A stretch of DNA of 64,000 nt from Cellulophaga sp. Hel_I_12 (GCF_000799565.1 NZ_JUHB01000001.1:2173501-2237500); one strand, 5' to 3'. Shown: positions 26,635-36,500, counted from the stretch's first letter. Notes: a model not told the origin generated them from the letters alone. Numbers and translations: made by a program.

Positions 26635-27633
26635 ATGTTTGAAAATATAGAATTTGCTAATCCGCAGTTTTTTTGGTTGTTTTTGTTGCTTCCAATAGCC
26701 CTGCTATGGTATTTTTTAAAACGTAAAGAACAAATAGCTTCTTTAAAAATTTCAACAATTAAAGGTTTTTCAACCAGCAGTTTTTTGCCCAAATTAAAAC
26801 CTTTACTTTTTATTTTAAGGATTTTAGCGCTAGCGGCGATCATTACCGCTTTGGCCAGACCGCAAACCACAGAAGTTTCTACAAAAACAAAAACCACTAA
26901 GGGAATTGATATTGTCATGGCCATTGATGTATCATCAAGTATGCTTGCGCGAGATTTAAAACCAAATAGATTATCAGCCTTAAAAAAAGTTGCAGCAGAT
27001 TTTATTACCAAGAGGCCTAATGACCGCATTGGATTGGTAGTCTATGCAGGAGAAAGTTATACAAAAACACCTATTACCAGCGATAAAGGTATCATTTTAA
27101 GCTCTTTAAAAGAAGTAACTTATGGTACCTTAGAAGATGGTACCGCGATTGGTATGGGCTTAGCCACATCGGTAAACCGACTTAAAGAAAGTAAAGCCCT
27201 AAGTAAGATCATTATCCTATTAACAGATGGTGAAAACAATATGGGTTTTATTGAACCACAAACGGCTGCAGAATTAGCGGTAGAATATGGTATTAAAACC
27301 TATACAATAGGCTTGGGAACTAACGGAAACGCCTTATCCCCAATTGCGTATAATAGTGACGGTACATTTAGGTACGGGATGATGCCAGTGAAAATAGATG
27401 AAGATTTGTTAACCGCTATCGCAGAGGCCACTGGGGGTGCTTATTTTAGGGCAACAGATAATAATAGTCTAGAAGCTATTTACGATGAAATAAATAAATT
27501 AGAAAAAACAGAAATAGATGAATTTAAATATACTAACTATGAAGAAAAATATCGGCCTTGGTTACTCTTAGCGGGCATTTTACTTTTGTTTGAATGGCTA
27601 TTTCGAAACACCCTTTTTAGAAGTTTTATATAA
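26635..27633 (+). CDS. batA: BatA, VWA-domain membrane protein
   Basis: 332 aa. Two N-terminal membrane helices (about 10-27 and 58-78), a VWA domain with an intact MIDAS motif DVSSS starting at residue 98 and 'LLTDGENN', and a C-terminal membrane helix (about 304-322). The VWA domain should face the cytoplasm, where MoxR can act on it. BatA and BatB are paralogues sharing this topology. The Bat proteins are linked to oxygen tolerance and stress survival in Bacteroides; their molecular role is unsettled. Confidence 0.92.
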   Translation: MFENIEFANPQFFWLFLLLPIALLWYFLKRKEQIASLKISTIKGFSTSSFLPKLKPLLFILRILALAAIITALARPQTTEVSTKTKTTKGIDIVMAIDVSSSMLARDLKPNRLSALKKVAADFITKRPNDRIGLVVYAGESYTKTPITSDKGIILSSLKEVTYGTLEDGTAIGMGLATSVNRLKESKALSKIIILLTDGENNMGFIEPQTAAELAVEYGIKTYTIGLGTNGNALSPIAYNSDGTFRYGMMPVKIDEDLLTAIAEATGGAYFRATDNNSLEAIYDEINKLEKTEIDEFKYTNYEEKYRPWLLLAGILLLFEWLFRNTLFRSFI

Positions 27634-27636
27634 AAA

Positions 27637-28683
27637 ATGATTCAGTTAGAAGAAAAAATATACTTTTATTTATTATTTATCCTACCAGTTTTGGTGGTGC
27701 TTTTTGTTGTTTTACAGTTTTGGAAAAAAAGAACTCAAAAGAAATTTGGAGATCTGGACCTTCTTAAAAGAGTAACTCCTGACAAATCAATCTTTAAATC
27801 GAGTTTTAAACTTTTGCTTTTCTTACTAGGCCTATCGTTATTAATTATCGGATTGGTAAATCCAAAAATTGGGACCAAACTTGAAACTGTGAAAAGAGAA
27901 GGTGTAGATATTGTGTTTGCACTAGATGTATCAAAAAGTATGCTTGCCGAAGATATTGCTCCAAACAGATTGGAAAAAGGAAAGCGTTTGGTCTCAGAAA
28001 TTATCAATCAATTGGGAAGTGACCGTATTGGTATTATAGCGTATGCCGCACAAGCATATCCACAATTGCCAATTACGACCGATTATGGTGCGGCCAAAAT
28101 GTTTTTACAAAGCATGAACACTGATATGCTATCTTCACAGGGCACAGCAATTAATCAAGCCATAGATTTAGCATCGACCTATTATGACGATGATCAGCAA
28201 ACCAATAGGGTTTTGTTTATCATATCAGACGGTGAAGATCACGGAGAAGGTTCAACTGAAAATGAAGTAGAAAAAGCAGTCGATGAAGGTATTAAAATTT
28301 TTACTATTGGTGTCGGTAAAACGAAAGGGGCTCCCATTCCTATAAAAAGAAATGGCGTTGTAGAAAGTCTTAAAAAAGATATGAATGGTGATGTGGTCAT
28401 CACAAAACTAAACGAAGAAATATTACAAGAAATTGCAGATAAAGGCAATGGAGCCTATATTAACGGAGAGAATACCACAGAAGCTGTTGAAGTGATAAAA
28501 GAAATTCTTAACCAAATGGATAAAACAGAATTTGAAGACAAGCAATTCGCAGAATATAAAGATCAATTTCAATGGTTTGTTGCCGCTGGTTTTTTATTGT
28601 TCTTTTTAGATATGTTTGTTTTAGATCGAAAAACAAAATGGTTAAGAAAATTGAATTTATTTAACGAAAATAAAAATAATTAA
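27637..28683 (+). CDS. batB: BatB, VWA-domain membrane protein
   Basis: 348 aa, a paralogue of the preceding BatA with the same layout: N-terminal helices (about 8-29 and 57-75), MIDAS motif DVSKS beginning at residue 97, 'ISDGEDHGEG', and a C-terminal helix (about 310-330). It begins 4 nt after the batA stop. The two VWA proteins probably form a complex with the TPR proteins encoded downstream. Confidence 0.92.
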   Translation: MIQLEEKIYFYLLFILPVLVVLFVVLQFWKKRTQKKFGDLDLLKRVTPDKSIFKSSFKLLLFLLGLSLLIIGLVNPKIGTKLETVKREGVDIVFALDVSKSMLAEDIAPNRLEKGKRLVSEIINQLGSDRIGIIAYAAQAYPQLPITTDYGAAKMFLQSMNTDMLSSQGTAINQAIDLASTYYDDDQQTNRVLFIISDGEDHGEGSTENEVEKAVDEGIKIFTIGVGKTKGAPIPIKRNGVVESLKKDMNGDVVITKLNEEILQEIADKGNGAYINGENTTEAVEVIKEILNQMDKTEFEDKQFAEYKDQFQWFVAAGFLLFFLDMFVLDRKTKWLRKLNLFNENKNN

Positions 28684-28822
28684 AAATAAAGTCACGGTAG
28701 ACCTTTAAGTACGCACGGGTACTCATTGAAACCGTTTTTGAAGATAGATATAATAGCGTATTGTGCTTATTTAATTCATTAGAAAAATAGCCGCACAACG
28801 CCTAAACATAAAATTTAAAAAG

Positions 28823-29662
28823 ATGAAACATGTAGTTTATTTGGTATTTCTTTTTGTAAGTCTTTTGAATGCTCAAGACGAGGATAAAGAGAAGCAGAAA
28901 TTGAAAAACCTTCAGGCATCGAAAAATTATACTTGGGAAGCCAACAAGGCACTTGCTGAAAAAGACTTTGTGAATGCAGAAGCAGATTATAGAAAAGCCA
29001 TTTCAAAAAGTTCTGAAAATGCCGCAGCCCCCTATAATTTGGGAAATGCTTATTATACCAAAGAAACGTTTGGAGAAGCTTTTTCACGATTTAAACAAGC
29101 TGGGGAATTAGCGACTAGTAAAGAAGACAAGCATAAAGCATACCACAATATGGGTAATGTGTTTATGAAAGAAAAGCAATATGAAAAAGCTGTTGAGGGC
29201 TATAAACAAGCTTTAAGAAACGATCCTACGGATGAAGAAACTCGTTATAACTTAGCCTTGGCACAAGAAATGCTAAAAAAACAACAAGAGGAGGATAAAA
29301 AAAATCAGGATCAAGACGAAGACAAGAAAGACGATAAGAAAGACCAAGACGAGGAAAAAAAAGAAGGCGATAATAAGGAAGACCAAGGAGACGATCAAAA
29401 AAAAGAGGGAGACGAAGGCGATAAGGAAGATAAAAAAGATAAGGAAGGAGAGGGCGACAAAAAAGAAGATAATAAAAAGCCTAACGAAGGCGACAAGCCA
29501 CAGGATCAAAAAGAGCAACCACAGCAAAGACCCAGTCAGTTGTCACCTCAGCAAGTACAAAACCTCTTAGAAGCCATGCAAAACGAAGAGAAAAAAGTAC
29601 AAGAAAAAATGGATGCCAAAAAAGTAAAAGGTGTTAAAACCAAAAATGAAAAGGATTGGTAA
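28823..29662 (+). CDS. batC: BatC, TPR protein with long charged tail
   Basis: 279 aa. A signal peptide (about 1-18, ending in LNA/Q) is followed by three TPR-like repeats (about 35-155). A very hydrophilic stretch of Lys, Asp, Glu and Gln (about 150-240) precedes a short helical C-terminus 'SPQQVQNLLEAMQNEE'. TPRs are protein-binding scaffolds; in the Bat system they probably organise BatA/BatB on the periplasmic side. The low-complexity tail is typical of BatC. A 139-nt gap separates it from batB, and its stop overlaps the batD start by one base. Confidence 0.88.
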   Translation: MKHVVYLVFLFVSLLNAQDEDKEKQKLKNLQASKNYTWEANKALAEKDFVNAEADYRKAISKSSENAAAPYNLGNAYYTKETFGEAFSRFKQAGELATSKEDKHKAYHNMGNVFMKEKQYEKAVEGYKQALRNDPTDEETRYNLALAQEMLKKQQEEDKKNQDQDEDKKDDKKDQDEEKKEGDNKEDQGDDQKKEGDEGDKEDKKDKEGEGDKKEDNKKPNEGDKPQDQKEQPQQRPSQLSPQQVQNLLEAMQNEEKKVQEKMDAKKVKGVKTKNEKDW

Positions 29663-31440
29663 TGCAGCAAAAGATTAAAAATACTGTGGCTTTGGTGGGC
29701 TTATTGTTTTTTGCTTTTATTTTAAAAGCACAAGATGATGACGCCGTTACTTTCGATATGACGGTGAGCAAAGAAAAGCTTGGTATAAATGAAAGATTAC
29801 GCGTAGATTTTACCATGAACCAAGACGGTGATAATTTTTCACCTCCTGACTTTGAAGGCTTTAGAGTTATAATGGGGCCTGGACAATCGACCAGAAATTC
29901 TTGGATTAACGGAGTTCGAACTTTTTCAAGAACCTATTCCTATACCTTAGCGCCTACGGAGCGCGGAAAGTTTACGATTGGGCAAGCCAGTATTTCAATT
30001 GATGGAAAAATATACAAATCACTTACCAAAGTTATTGAGGTAACTGCCGCGGTCGATGATCCAAATGCCCCGCCAACCGCAGCCTCTGTTGCAGATGACA
30101 ACTTGTATTTGGTAGCGGAAGTATCAAAGGCAAACCCTTACTTAAATGAAGCCGTGACTGTGATTTATAAATTGTATGTAGGCAACATCAATGTTACCAA
30201 TTTTAGGCCCCTTGACAACCCAACGTATAACAATTTTTGGAGCCAAGACATGCCTGTAAAACAGTACAATGCCCAGGATGGCACGTATGACGGCAAACCA
30301 TTTAGGTATGTAGTATTAAAAAGAGTAGTGCTTTATCCGCAAAAAACAGGTGAGTTAGAACTTGAACCCTTATCTCTTGATGTCTCGGTTGAAGTTCCTA
30401 GCAGTAGACGTGACTTTTTTGGTCGTCCACTGTATACCTCAACAAACAAAACAGTGTCTGCAGGTAGAAGAACCATTAATGTCAAAGAATTGCCCACTCT
30501 TGGTAAACCCGAAAATTTTAGTGGCGCTGTAGGTGAATTTGATTTTTCGGTAACGACTAGCAAAACGGCATTAAATGCTTCAGAATCTTTACAAGCCTCA
30601 GTAAAAATTAGCGGTGCTGGAAACTTAAAGCTTTTTCAACTTCCTGAACCTAATTTTCCTAGTTCACTAGAAGTTTACGAGCCTGAGTTCGATGAGCAAG
30701 TCAGAACAAACTTAAGCGGCATGGAAGGTACGGTTTCTAATAACTATACCGTTATACCCAGTTTCAAAGGAAAATATCCAATTCCAAGTATTTCTTTCAG
30801 TTATTTTAATCCAAAAACAGAGGAGTATGCCACTTTAAACTCTGATGAAATATTAATCAATGTTCTTGAAGGTCCCTCGAGTGGAAATGCGGCGTCGAGC
30901 ACTCTAAATACAAATAAACAGTCTGTAGTGGCCACGGGAGACCAATTTCAATTCATTAGTTTAAATACTACTTTAATACCTTTGAACGATACTTATTTTT
31001 TTGGTTCTAGATCCTACTTTTTATGGTTACTACTGCCCCTTTTATTAATTCCTTTGACCATATTATTTGGCAAAAAAAGAGAGGCAATTGCAAGCGATAT
31101 TGAAGGAAATAAAATTAAAAAAGCGAATAGGTTAGCTAAAAAATATTTGTTTGCCGCTAAAAAAACTTTAGGCCACAAAGAATCGTTTTACGTGGCATTA
31201 GAGAAGGCCTTGCATAACTATCTGAAAGCAAAATTAAAGATTGAAACTTCTGAGTTTAGTAAGGACAAAATAATAGAGCTTTTATCAAAAAAGAATGTTG
31301 ACACAAATACTTCGGAAGGCTTTATAGCATTACTTAAAAACTGTGAAATGGCACGTTATAGTCCTTTTTCAGAGGTACAAATGCAAGAAGATTATACCAA
31401 AGCTAGTGAAGTTATATCGGCAATGGATAAACAATTATAG
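29662..31440 (+). CDS. batD: BatD, oxygen-tolerance membrane protein
   Basis: 592 aa from the ATG at 29662, whose A is the last base of the batC stop (TAATG), a classic coupled start. An upstream in-frame TTG is less likely. A signal peptide ends near 'FILKAQ' (about residue 20). A large beta-sandwich extracytoplasmic region with 'VRTFSRTYSYTLAPTERG' typical of BatD follows. One membrane helix lies at about 452-470, and the C-terminal cytoplasmic helical domain runs to the end. BatD is a general partner of MoxR/VWA systems. Confidence 0.9.
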   Translation: MQQKIKNTVALVGLLFFAFILKAQDDDAVTFDMTVSKEKLGINERLRVDFTMNQDGDNFSPPDFEGFRVIMGPGQSTRNSWINGVRTFSRTYSYTLAPTERGKFTIGQASISIDGKIYKSLTKVIEVTAAVDDPNAPPTAASVADDNLYLVAEVSKANPYLNEAVTVIYKLYVGNINVTNFRPLDNPTYNNFWSQDMPVKQYNAQDGTYDGKPFRYVVLKRVVLYPQKTGELELEPLSLDVSVEVPSSRRDFFGRPLYTSTNKTVSAGRRTINVKELPTLGKPENFSGAVGEFDFSVTTSKTALNASESLQASVKISGAGNLKLFQLPEPNFPSSLEVYEPEFDEQVRTNLSGMEGTVSNNYTVIPSFKGKYPIPSISFSYFNPKTEEYATLNSDEILINVLEGPSSGNAASSTLNTNKQSVVATGDQFQFISLNTTLIPLNDTYFFGSRSYFLWLLLPLLLIPLTILFGKKREAIASDIEGNKIKKANRLAKKYLFAAKKTLGHKESFYVALEKALHNYLKAKLKIETSEFSKDKIIELLSKKNVDTNTSEGFIALLKNCEMARYSPFSEVQMQEDYTKASEVISAMDKQL

Positions 31441-31474
31441 TACTTTAATACCTACGATTTAAAATTTACACAAG

Positions 31475-32233
31475 GTGAAAAATCTATATTATATACTTAT
31501 TTTATGTGTTAGCTTTTGCGGTTTTGCACAAAACAATACGCTTTTTGAAAAGGGCAACAAAGCCTATAACGAAGGCTCGTATGAGGAGGCAGCTAGTCAT
31601 TATCAAAAGATTATTGATCAGGGAGAGCATTCTGCTGAACTTTATTTTAATTTAGGTAATACCTATTATAAGTTAAACAAAATAGCACCGAGCATTTACA
31701 ATTACGAAAAGGCTCTCTTATTAAAGCCCAATGATACCGAAATAAAAAATAATTTAGCCTTTGCTCAAAACATGACACTTGATGCTATTGAGGTATTACC
31801 TGAAACAGGATTGTCAAGACTGTATCGCAGCTTAACCTCAAAACTATCCTTTGACGCGTGGGCTTATTTAAGTATTGTATGTATGTTTCTTTTTGTTGTG
31901 GGGTATATTTTATATTATTTTCTAAACTACGCTACTCATAAAAGAATTTCTTTCATCAGTAGTTTTGTGTTTCTTTTTATTGGATTAAGCCTTGTTCTCA
32001 TTGCTTATCTTGAATACAAAAAATTTAAAAATGACCAACCTGCTATCGTTTTTGATACTGAAGTTATTATAAAATCTGAACCGAACAATAGAAGCGAGGA
32101 AACCTTTAGATTACATGAAGGCGCTAAAGTAAATGTTGAAGAAACGCTTAATGAATGGAAAAAAATAAAGTTAACAGATGGTAAAACAGGCTGGATTCCT
32201 TCCAAAAGCATAAAAATGCTTAAAAATTTTTAA
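31475..32233 (+). CDS. batE: BatE, TPR and SH3-like membrane protein
   Basis: 252 aa, starting at a GTG codon that gives a good signal peptide (MKNLYYILILCVSFCGFAQ). TPR repeats span about residues 20-100 ('AELYFNLGNTYYKLNKI'), two membrane helices lie at about 128-150 and 160-178, and a bacterial SH3-like domain closes the protein ('KIKLTDGKTGWIPSKSI', about 228-244). Last gene of the Bat operon. SH3 domains of this type often bind peptidoglycan or proteins, but here the location relative to the membrane is uncertain. Confidence 0.88.
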   Translation: MKNLYYILILCVSFCGFAQNNTLFEKGNKAYNEGSYEEAASHYQKIIDQGEHSAELYFNLGNTYYKLNKIAPSIYNYEKALLLKPNDTEIKNNLAFAQNMTLDAIEVLPETGLSRLYRSLTSKLSFDAWAYLSIVCMFLFVVGYILYYFLNYATHKRISFISSFVFLFIGLSLVLIAYLEYKKFKNDQPAIVFDTEVIIKSEPNNRSEETFRLHEGAKVNVEETLNEWKKIKLTDGKTGWIPSKSIKMLKNF

Positions 32234-32267
32234 TCTTTATTTAACTGAAATATAATAGCAATACTAT

Positions 32268-32275
32268 TATATTTG
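32268..32275 (+). promoter_or_regulatory. -7 box ahead of the small membrane protein
   Basis: TATATTTG is a perfect -7 match; a CTG lies 20 nt upstream in place of TTG. The start codon at 32284 is only 8 nt after the box, which predicts an mRNA with almost no leader. Confidence 0.5.
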
Positions 32276-32283
32276 TTAATCTT

Positions 32284-32589
32284 ATGATTAACATTTATAA
32301 AGTTTATGTTTTATTATCATTTTGGCTATTCGTTTTAGCCTGCCCTACTATCATAACTATCTTAGATAATGATATAAAAATTGTTGTGACCAATTTAAAT
32401 GAAGAAGAAAATCAGGAACAGCAACTGGGGGAAAAAATTAAGGAAGTAGCCAAATATATAGCCTACGACTTTTATACTTCATCCTATCTAATCGCACAAA
32501 AAAATTTAACTTACGTAGATTGTTCTCTACTGCAAAACTCGCAGTATGCAGCAAAAATCATTCTTCCTCCTCCCGAACATACTTTATAA
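32284..32589 (+). CDS. Small hypothetical membrane-anchored protein
   Basis: 101 aa. One hydrophobic segment (about residues 7-27) could be a signal peptide or an anchor. It is followed by an acidic Gln/Glu-rich helical stretch, 'EEENQEQQLGEKI' (about 42-54), and a Pro-rich C-terminus (PPPEH). I do not recognise the family, although small periplasmic proteins of this style occur ahead of transporter genes in Bacteroidota. It precedes the SulP transporter gene by 77 nt in the same direction. Confidence 0.6.
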   Translation: MINIYKVYVLLSFWLFVLACPTIITILDNDIKIVVTNLNEEENQEQQLGEKIKEVAKYIAYDFYTSSYLIAQKNLTYVDCSLLQNSQYAAKIILPPPEHTL

Positions 32590-32666
32590 TTCTTTTAGGA
32601 AAATAGTATAAAGTATTCATCTGTCTTTGTTATTTAAGTACAAAGGCAAAAATCATTGTATTTAGT

Positions 32667-34259
32667 ATGTTTAAAAATTTAAAAAGCGACTTGCCCGCAA
32701 GTATAGTTGTATTTTTCGTTGCGCTACCTTTATGCTTAGGTATTGCTTTAGCCAGTGGTGCTCCTCTTTTTTCTGGTTTAATCGCTGGAATTATTGGGGG
32801 AATCGTTGTTGGGGGATTAAGCGGCTCCAAAATTGGTGTCAGTGGCCCCGCCGCAGGCTTAGCAGCCATAGTATTAACTGCTATAGGTGCGCTAGGAGGT
32901 TATGAAAATTTCTTGGTGGCCGTTGTTTTAGGTGGTGTTATTCAACTTATTTTTGGGATATTAAAGGCAGGTGTTATAGGGTACTATTTCCCTTCTTCCG
33001 TAATTAAAGGTATGTTAACCGGAATTGGCCTTATTATCATTTTAAAACAAATCCCAAACTTTTTTGGTTACGACGAGGAATCTGCCTGGGATTTGGAGTT
33101 TTTTGAAATTGATGGGGGAAATACTTTTTCGGAATTATTTAGTATCTTAGGTAATATACAGCCAGGACCAGCTTTAATTGGGATTATTAGTTTATTACTC
33201 ATCATCCTTTGGGATAAAGTACTGAGCAAAAAATCTAAATTATTTGAATTAATTCAAGGTCCGTTTGTTGTAGTAGTTTTGGGGATTATATTTTTTATAA
33301 TAACGAAAGATCACAAGGTTCTTTCGATCAGTGCGAACCACATGGTTAGTGTTCCTATCCCTACTGATGCCACTGATTTTATAAATCAATTTAGTTTCCC
33401 AAATTTTTCTGCCATTACAAATATCGAAGTTTGGGTTACTGCCTTCACCATTGCATTAGTAGCAAGTTTGGAGACTTTATTATGCGTAGAAGCTTCTGAT
33501 AAGATTGACCCTGATAAAAATGTAACACCGACCAATAGAGAATTATTAGCGCAAGGAACAGGTAATATAATTTCTGGTTTAATTGGTGGATTACCCATTA
33601 CACAAGTGATTGTTAGAAGTTCTGCTAATGTACAATCGGGTGGAAAAAGTAAATTATCCACTATTTTACATGGCTTTTTACTATTAATATCGGTTATTTT
33701 AATCCCTAAATTACTGAACATGATACCCTTATCAGTTTTAGCGTCTATTCTATTAGTGGTGGGCTATAAATTAGCTAAACCAACGTTATTTAAAAAAATG
33801 TATGCGCTCGGTTGGAAACAATGGGTGCCCTTTATTGTGACAGTGGTAGGCATTGTATTTACGGATCTACTCTTTGGAATTGGATTAGGATTAGGGGTTG
33901 GTATCATAGTGATATTATTAAAAAGTTACCAAAATTCACACTTCCTACATATCCAAGATAACAGTAATGGAAAGCATAAAATAAAAATGACACTAGCAGA
34001 AGAAGTAACCTTTTTCAACAAAGGAGCCATTTTAAAAGAATTGGAAAGCTTACCTAGAGACACCTATTTAGAGATCGACTTAGTAAACACCAGATATTTA
34101 GACAATGATATTATTGAAATTCTAGAAGACTTTATATTCAAGGCAAAAGAGCGAAACATAGATTTAAAATTAGTTTCCAAACGTGGGGTTGTTGAAAACC
34201 CAACGAGTTTTATTGAATTCTTTAATGAAAAGCCAAAATCGAACTTAAGTTTAAGTTAA
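32667..34259 (+). CDS. SulP-family anion transporter
   Basis: 530 aa, with 10-12 membrane helices to about residue 430 and a C-terminal STAS-like domain ('YLEIDLVNTRYLDNDIIEIL', about 471-490). SulP signatures are 'ALPLCLGIALASG' near the start, 'GPAAGLAAIV' (about 60-69) and 'RSSANVQSGGKSKLS' (about 313-327). SulP proteins carry sulfate, bicarbonate or other anions. The genes that follow (Usp, two carbonic anhydrases, a second SulP) argue for bicarbonate uptake. It is only 5 nt from the Usp gene. Bicarbonate as substrate is inferred from context. Confidence 0.88.
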   Translation: MFKNLKSDLPASIVVFFVALPLCLGIALASGAPLFSGLIAGIIGGIVVGGLSGSKIGVSGPAAGLAAIVLTAIGALGGYENFLVAVVLGGVIQLIFGILKAGVIGYYFPSSVIKGMLTGIGLIIILKQIPNFFGYDEESAWDLEFFEIDGGNTFSELFSILGNIQPGPALIGIISLLLIILWDKVLSKKSKLFELIQGPFVVVVLGIIFFIITKDHKVLSISANHMVSVPIPTDATDFINQFSFPNFSAITNIEVWVTAFTIALVASLETLLCVEASDKIDPDKNVTPTNRELLAQGTGNIISGLIGGLPITQVIVRSSANVQSGGKSKLSTILHGFLLLISVILIPKLLNMIPLSVLASILLVVGYKLAKPTLFKKMYALGWKQWVPFIVTVVGIVFTDLLFGIGLGLGVGIIVILLKSYQNSHFLHIQDNSNGKHKIKMTLAEEVTFFNKGAILKELESLPRDTYLEIDLVNTRYLDNDIIEILEDFIFKAKERNIDLKLVSKRGVVENPTSFIEFFNEKPKSNLSLS

Positions 34260-34264
34260 ACATC

Positions 34265-35095
34265 ATGAAAAATAAAAAATATAAAATACTAGTCCTTTCA
34301 GACTTAAAGGATACTACACAAAATGTATTAAAAAGCAGTATAAGTCTTGCTAAAATGGTTAATGGAGAAATTAATTTTTTCCATGTAAAAAAACCTTTAG
34401 ACGTCATTAAAAGAGATAATCAGTTATCTGCCATGCGCAGTCTTAACCAAGGACATACCGCAATTGAAAAAGAAATACAATCTATGCTATGGCCTATTTC
34501 GGACGCCTATAATGTACCTATCGATTATTCTTTTTCGATTGGAAACATAAAAACTGAAATAGAAGTATACATTAATGAGTATCAACCTGATATTATTGTA
34601 CTTGGAAAAAGAAATCCTAAAATGATTAAATTCATAGGAGATAGCATCACAAATTTTGTCCTAAATAAGTTTGATGGTGCTATTATGATGGTAGCCAACT
34701 CAAAAGATTTAGAACCAAACAAAAAGTTATCATTTGGTCTATTTAATAGCCAAGACCAAACATTTAATAGTGATTTTACAGAGCATTTGATAACTAATGC
34801 ACAAAAACCTTTAACCTCTTTCAGCGTAATTAAAAAAGGAAGCGACACCAATAAAATTGAAAGCTCTAGCGATCAAAAAGTAATAGCTTATACTTTTGAA
34901 GATAGTGCTGACGCCATAGGAAATATTTCTAAATACCTTTCAAAAACTAAAATCGATGTTCTTTTAGTGAATAGAATGAAAAATAAAGCAAAAACACCTA
35001 CAAGTTTTGTAAACACAACTATAAAAGACCTTATGGACGATTTAAATATCTCGCTGTTGATTGGTAATAAAAGTGCATCAAAAAATCTAGTTTAG
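34265..35095 (+). CDS. Universal stress protein (UspA family)
   Basis: 276 aa, cytosolic. The N-terminal half is a standard Usp domain ('KILVLSDLKDTTQNVLKSSISLA' region, then 'EYQPDIIVLGKRNPKM' at about 109-124). The glycine-rich ATP-binding loop is not well conserved, so ATP binding is doubtful. The C-terminal half looks like a diverged second Usp domain. It sits between the SulP and carbonic anhydrase genes, with gaps of 5 and 22 nt, so it probably serves that transport system as a regulator. That role is an inference. Confidence 0.82.
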   Translation: MKNKKYKILVLSDLKDTTQNVLKSSISLAKMVNGEINFFHVKKPLDVIKRDNQLSAMRSLNQGHTAIEKEIQSMLWPISDAYNVPIDYSFSIGNIKTEIEVYINEYQPDIIVLGKRNPKMIKFIGDSITNFVLNKFDGAIMMVANSKDLEPNKKLSFGLFNSQDQTFNSDFTEHLITNAQKPLTSFSVIKKGSDTNKIESSSDQKVIAYTFEDSADAIGNISKYLSKTKIDVLLVNRMKNKAKTPTSFVNTTIKDLMDDLNISLLIGNKSASKNLV

Positions 35096-35117
35096 TCAAT
35101 TAATTAAAAATAAAAAT

Positions 35118-35753
35118 ATGAACAAGTTCTATAAGCAACTTTTAGAAAATAACAAAAAATGGGTTGAATCGAAATTAGCATTAGACGAAGAATATTTTAT
35201 CAAATTATCTCAAGGGCAATCACCTCCTGTTTTATGGATAGGTTGTGCAGATAGTAGAGTACCGGCTAACGAAATTATTGGTGCAAACCCTGGAGAGGTA
35301 TTTGTACATCGTAATATTGCCAATATGGTAGTTCATAGTGATATGAATATGTTAAGCGTACTTGACTATGCCGTAAATGCTTTAAAAGTTCAGCACATTA
35401 TTGTATGCGGACACTACGGTTGTGGTGGAGTAAAAGCAGCCATGGGAAATGATTCTATTGGATTGATCGACAATTGGGTAAGGCATATAAAAGATGTATA
35501 TCGCTTTCATAAAGATGACCTTGACGCCATTAAAGATGAAAAAGAACGCTTTGACAAATTTGTTGAGTTTAATGTAATTGAGCAAGTTTTCGATTTAGCC
35601 AAAACCTCGATTGTACAATCAGCTTGGAGAAAAAACCAACAGTTAAATGTACATGGTTGGGTATATGAGTTAAGTAAAGGTATTGTAAAAGATTTAAATG
35701 TTAATTTTGGAAATAATTCTGAACTTGATAGTGTTTACCAACTTAATATCTAA
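35118..35753 (+). CDS. can: Beta-class carbonic anhydrase (first copy)
   Basis: A 211-aa zinc enzyme interconverting CO2 and bicarbonate. All zinc and catalytic residues are in place: Cys43 and Asp45 in 'GCADSRV', and His99 and Cys102 in 'GHYGCGG'. There is no signal peptide, so it is cytosolic. It is followed by a second, similar carbonic anhydrase and a SulP transporter. In the cell it would trap incoming inorganic carbon for carboxylases such as acetyl-CoA or pyruvate carboxylase. Confidence 0.93.
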   Translation: MNKFYKQLLENNKKWVESKLALDEEYFIKLSQGQSPPVLWIGCADSRVPANEIIGANPGEVFVHRNIANMVVHSDMNMLSVLDYAVNALKVQHIIVCGHYGCGGVKAAMGNDSIGLIDNWVRHIKDVYRFHKDDLDAIKDEKERFDKFVEFNVIEQVFDLAKTSIVQSAWRKNQQLNVHGWVYELSKGIVKDLNVNFGNNSELDSVYQLNI

Positions 35754-35851
35754 TTCAAAAATAGCAGGATAAATAATTGTCTTTTAGACTGCAGTCATTT
35801 TTAAAATAGTAATTCTATCTAGAAAAACCTATATTACAAAGAAGAACTAAA

Positions 35852-36478
35852 ATGGACTTAAAAAAAGTATTCGAAAACAATAAAACTTGGATTTCAGACA
35901 AACTTGCAACAAACCCAAAGTATTTTGAAGAAATGGGAAAAGGGCAAAGTCCTGAATTGCTCTATATTGGTTGTTCAGATAGTCGTGTTACTGCCGAAGA
36001 TTTAATGGGATTAGGTCCTGGAGATGTTTTTGTACATAGAAATATTGCTAACATGGTGATCAGTATCGATCTCAACGTAATGTCAGTAGTCAATTATGCG
36101 GTAGATCATCTTAAGGTGAACCACGTGGTCGTTTGTGGTCACTACGGATGCGGAGGTGTAAAAGCCGCTATGCAATCTGCTGATTTAGGTATTCTTAACC
36201 CTTGGCTAAGAAATATTCGAGATGTTTATCGCATTCATAAAGATGAATTGAGCGCGATTAAGGACGAAGATAAAAGATATGACCGCTTGGTAGAATTAAA
36301 TGTAAAAGAGCAGTGTGTAAACCTGATCAAAACTGCGGCAGTTCAAAAAGCCAACAGAGATCGAAATTTAAAAGTCCACGGCTGGGTTTTCGACATTCAC
36401 ACAGGAAAATTAATTGATTTGAATTTAGATTTTGATGGTTATTTAAAAAACATCATGGAAATATATCATTTAGATTAA
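35852..36478 (+). CDS. can: Beta-class carbonic anhydrase (second copy)
   Basis: 208 aa, clearly paralogous to the gene 98 nt upstream, with the same length and the same motifs: Cys41 and Asp43 in 'GCSDSRV', His97 and Cys100 in 'GHYGCGG'. The two have diverged considerably, so this is not a fresh duplication. It lies 22 nt before the second SulP gene, and this pairing of carbonic anhydrase and SulP is a known bicarbonate-uptake arrangement. Confidence 0.93.
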   Translation: MDLKKVFENNKTWISDKLATNPKYFEEMGKGQSPELLYIGCSDSRVTAEDLMGLGPGDVFVHRNIANMVISIDLNVMSVVNYAVDHLKVNHVVVCGHYGCGGVKAAMQSADLGILNPWLRNIRDVYRIHKDELSAIKDEDKRYDRLVELNVKEQCVNLIKTAAVQKANRDRNLKVHGWVFDIHTGKLIDLNLDFDGYLKNIMEIYHLD

Positions 36479-36500
36479 AAAGCGCTTAAAAAAGCAAGAT

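Noticed and set aside
29273..29527. 84-codon minus-strand ORF rich in Phe, Leu and Val
   Set aside because: It is the complement of the Lys/Asp/Glu-rich tail of BatC and looks like a membrane protein only for that reason.
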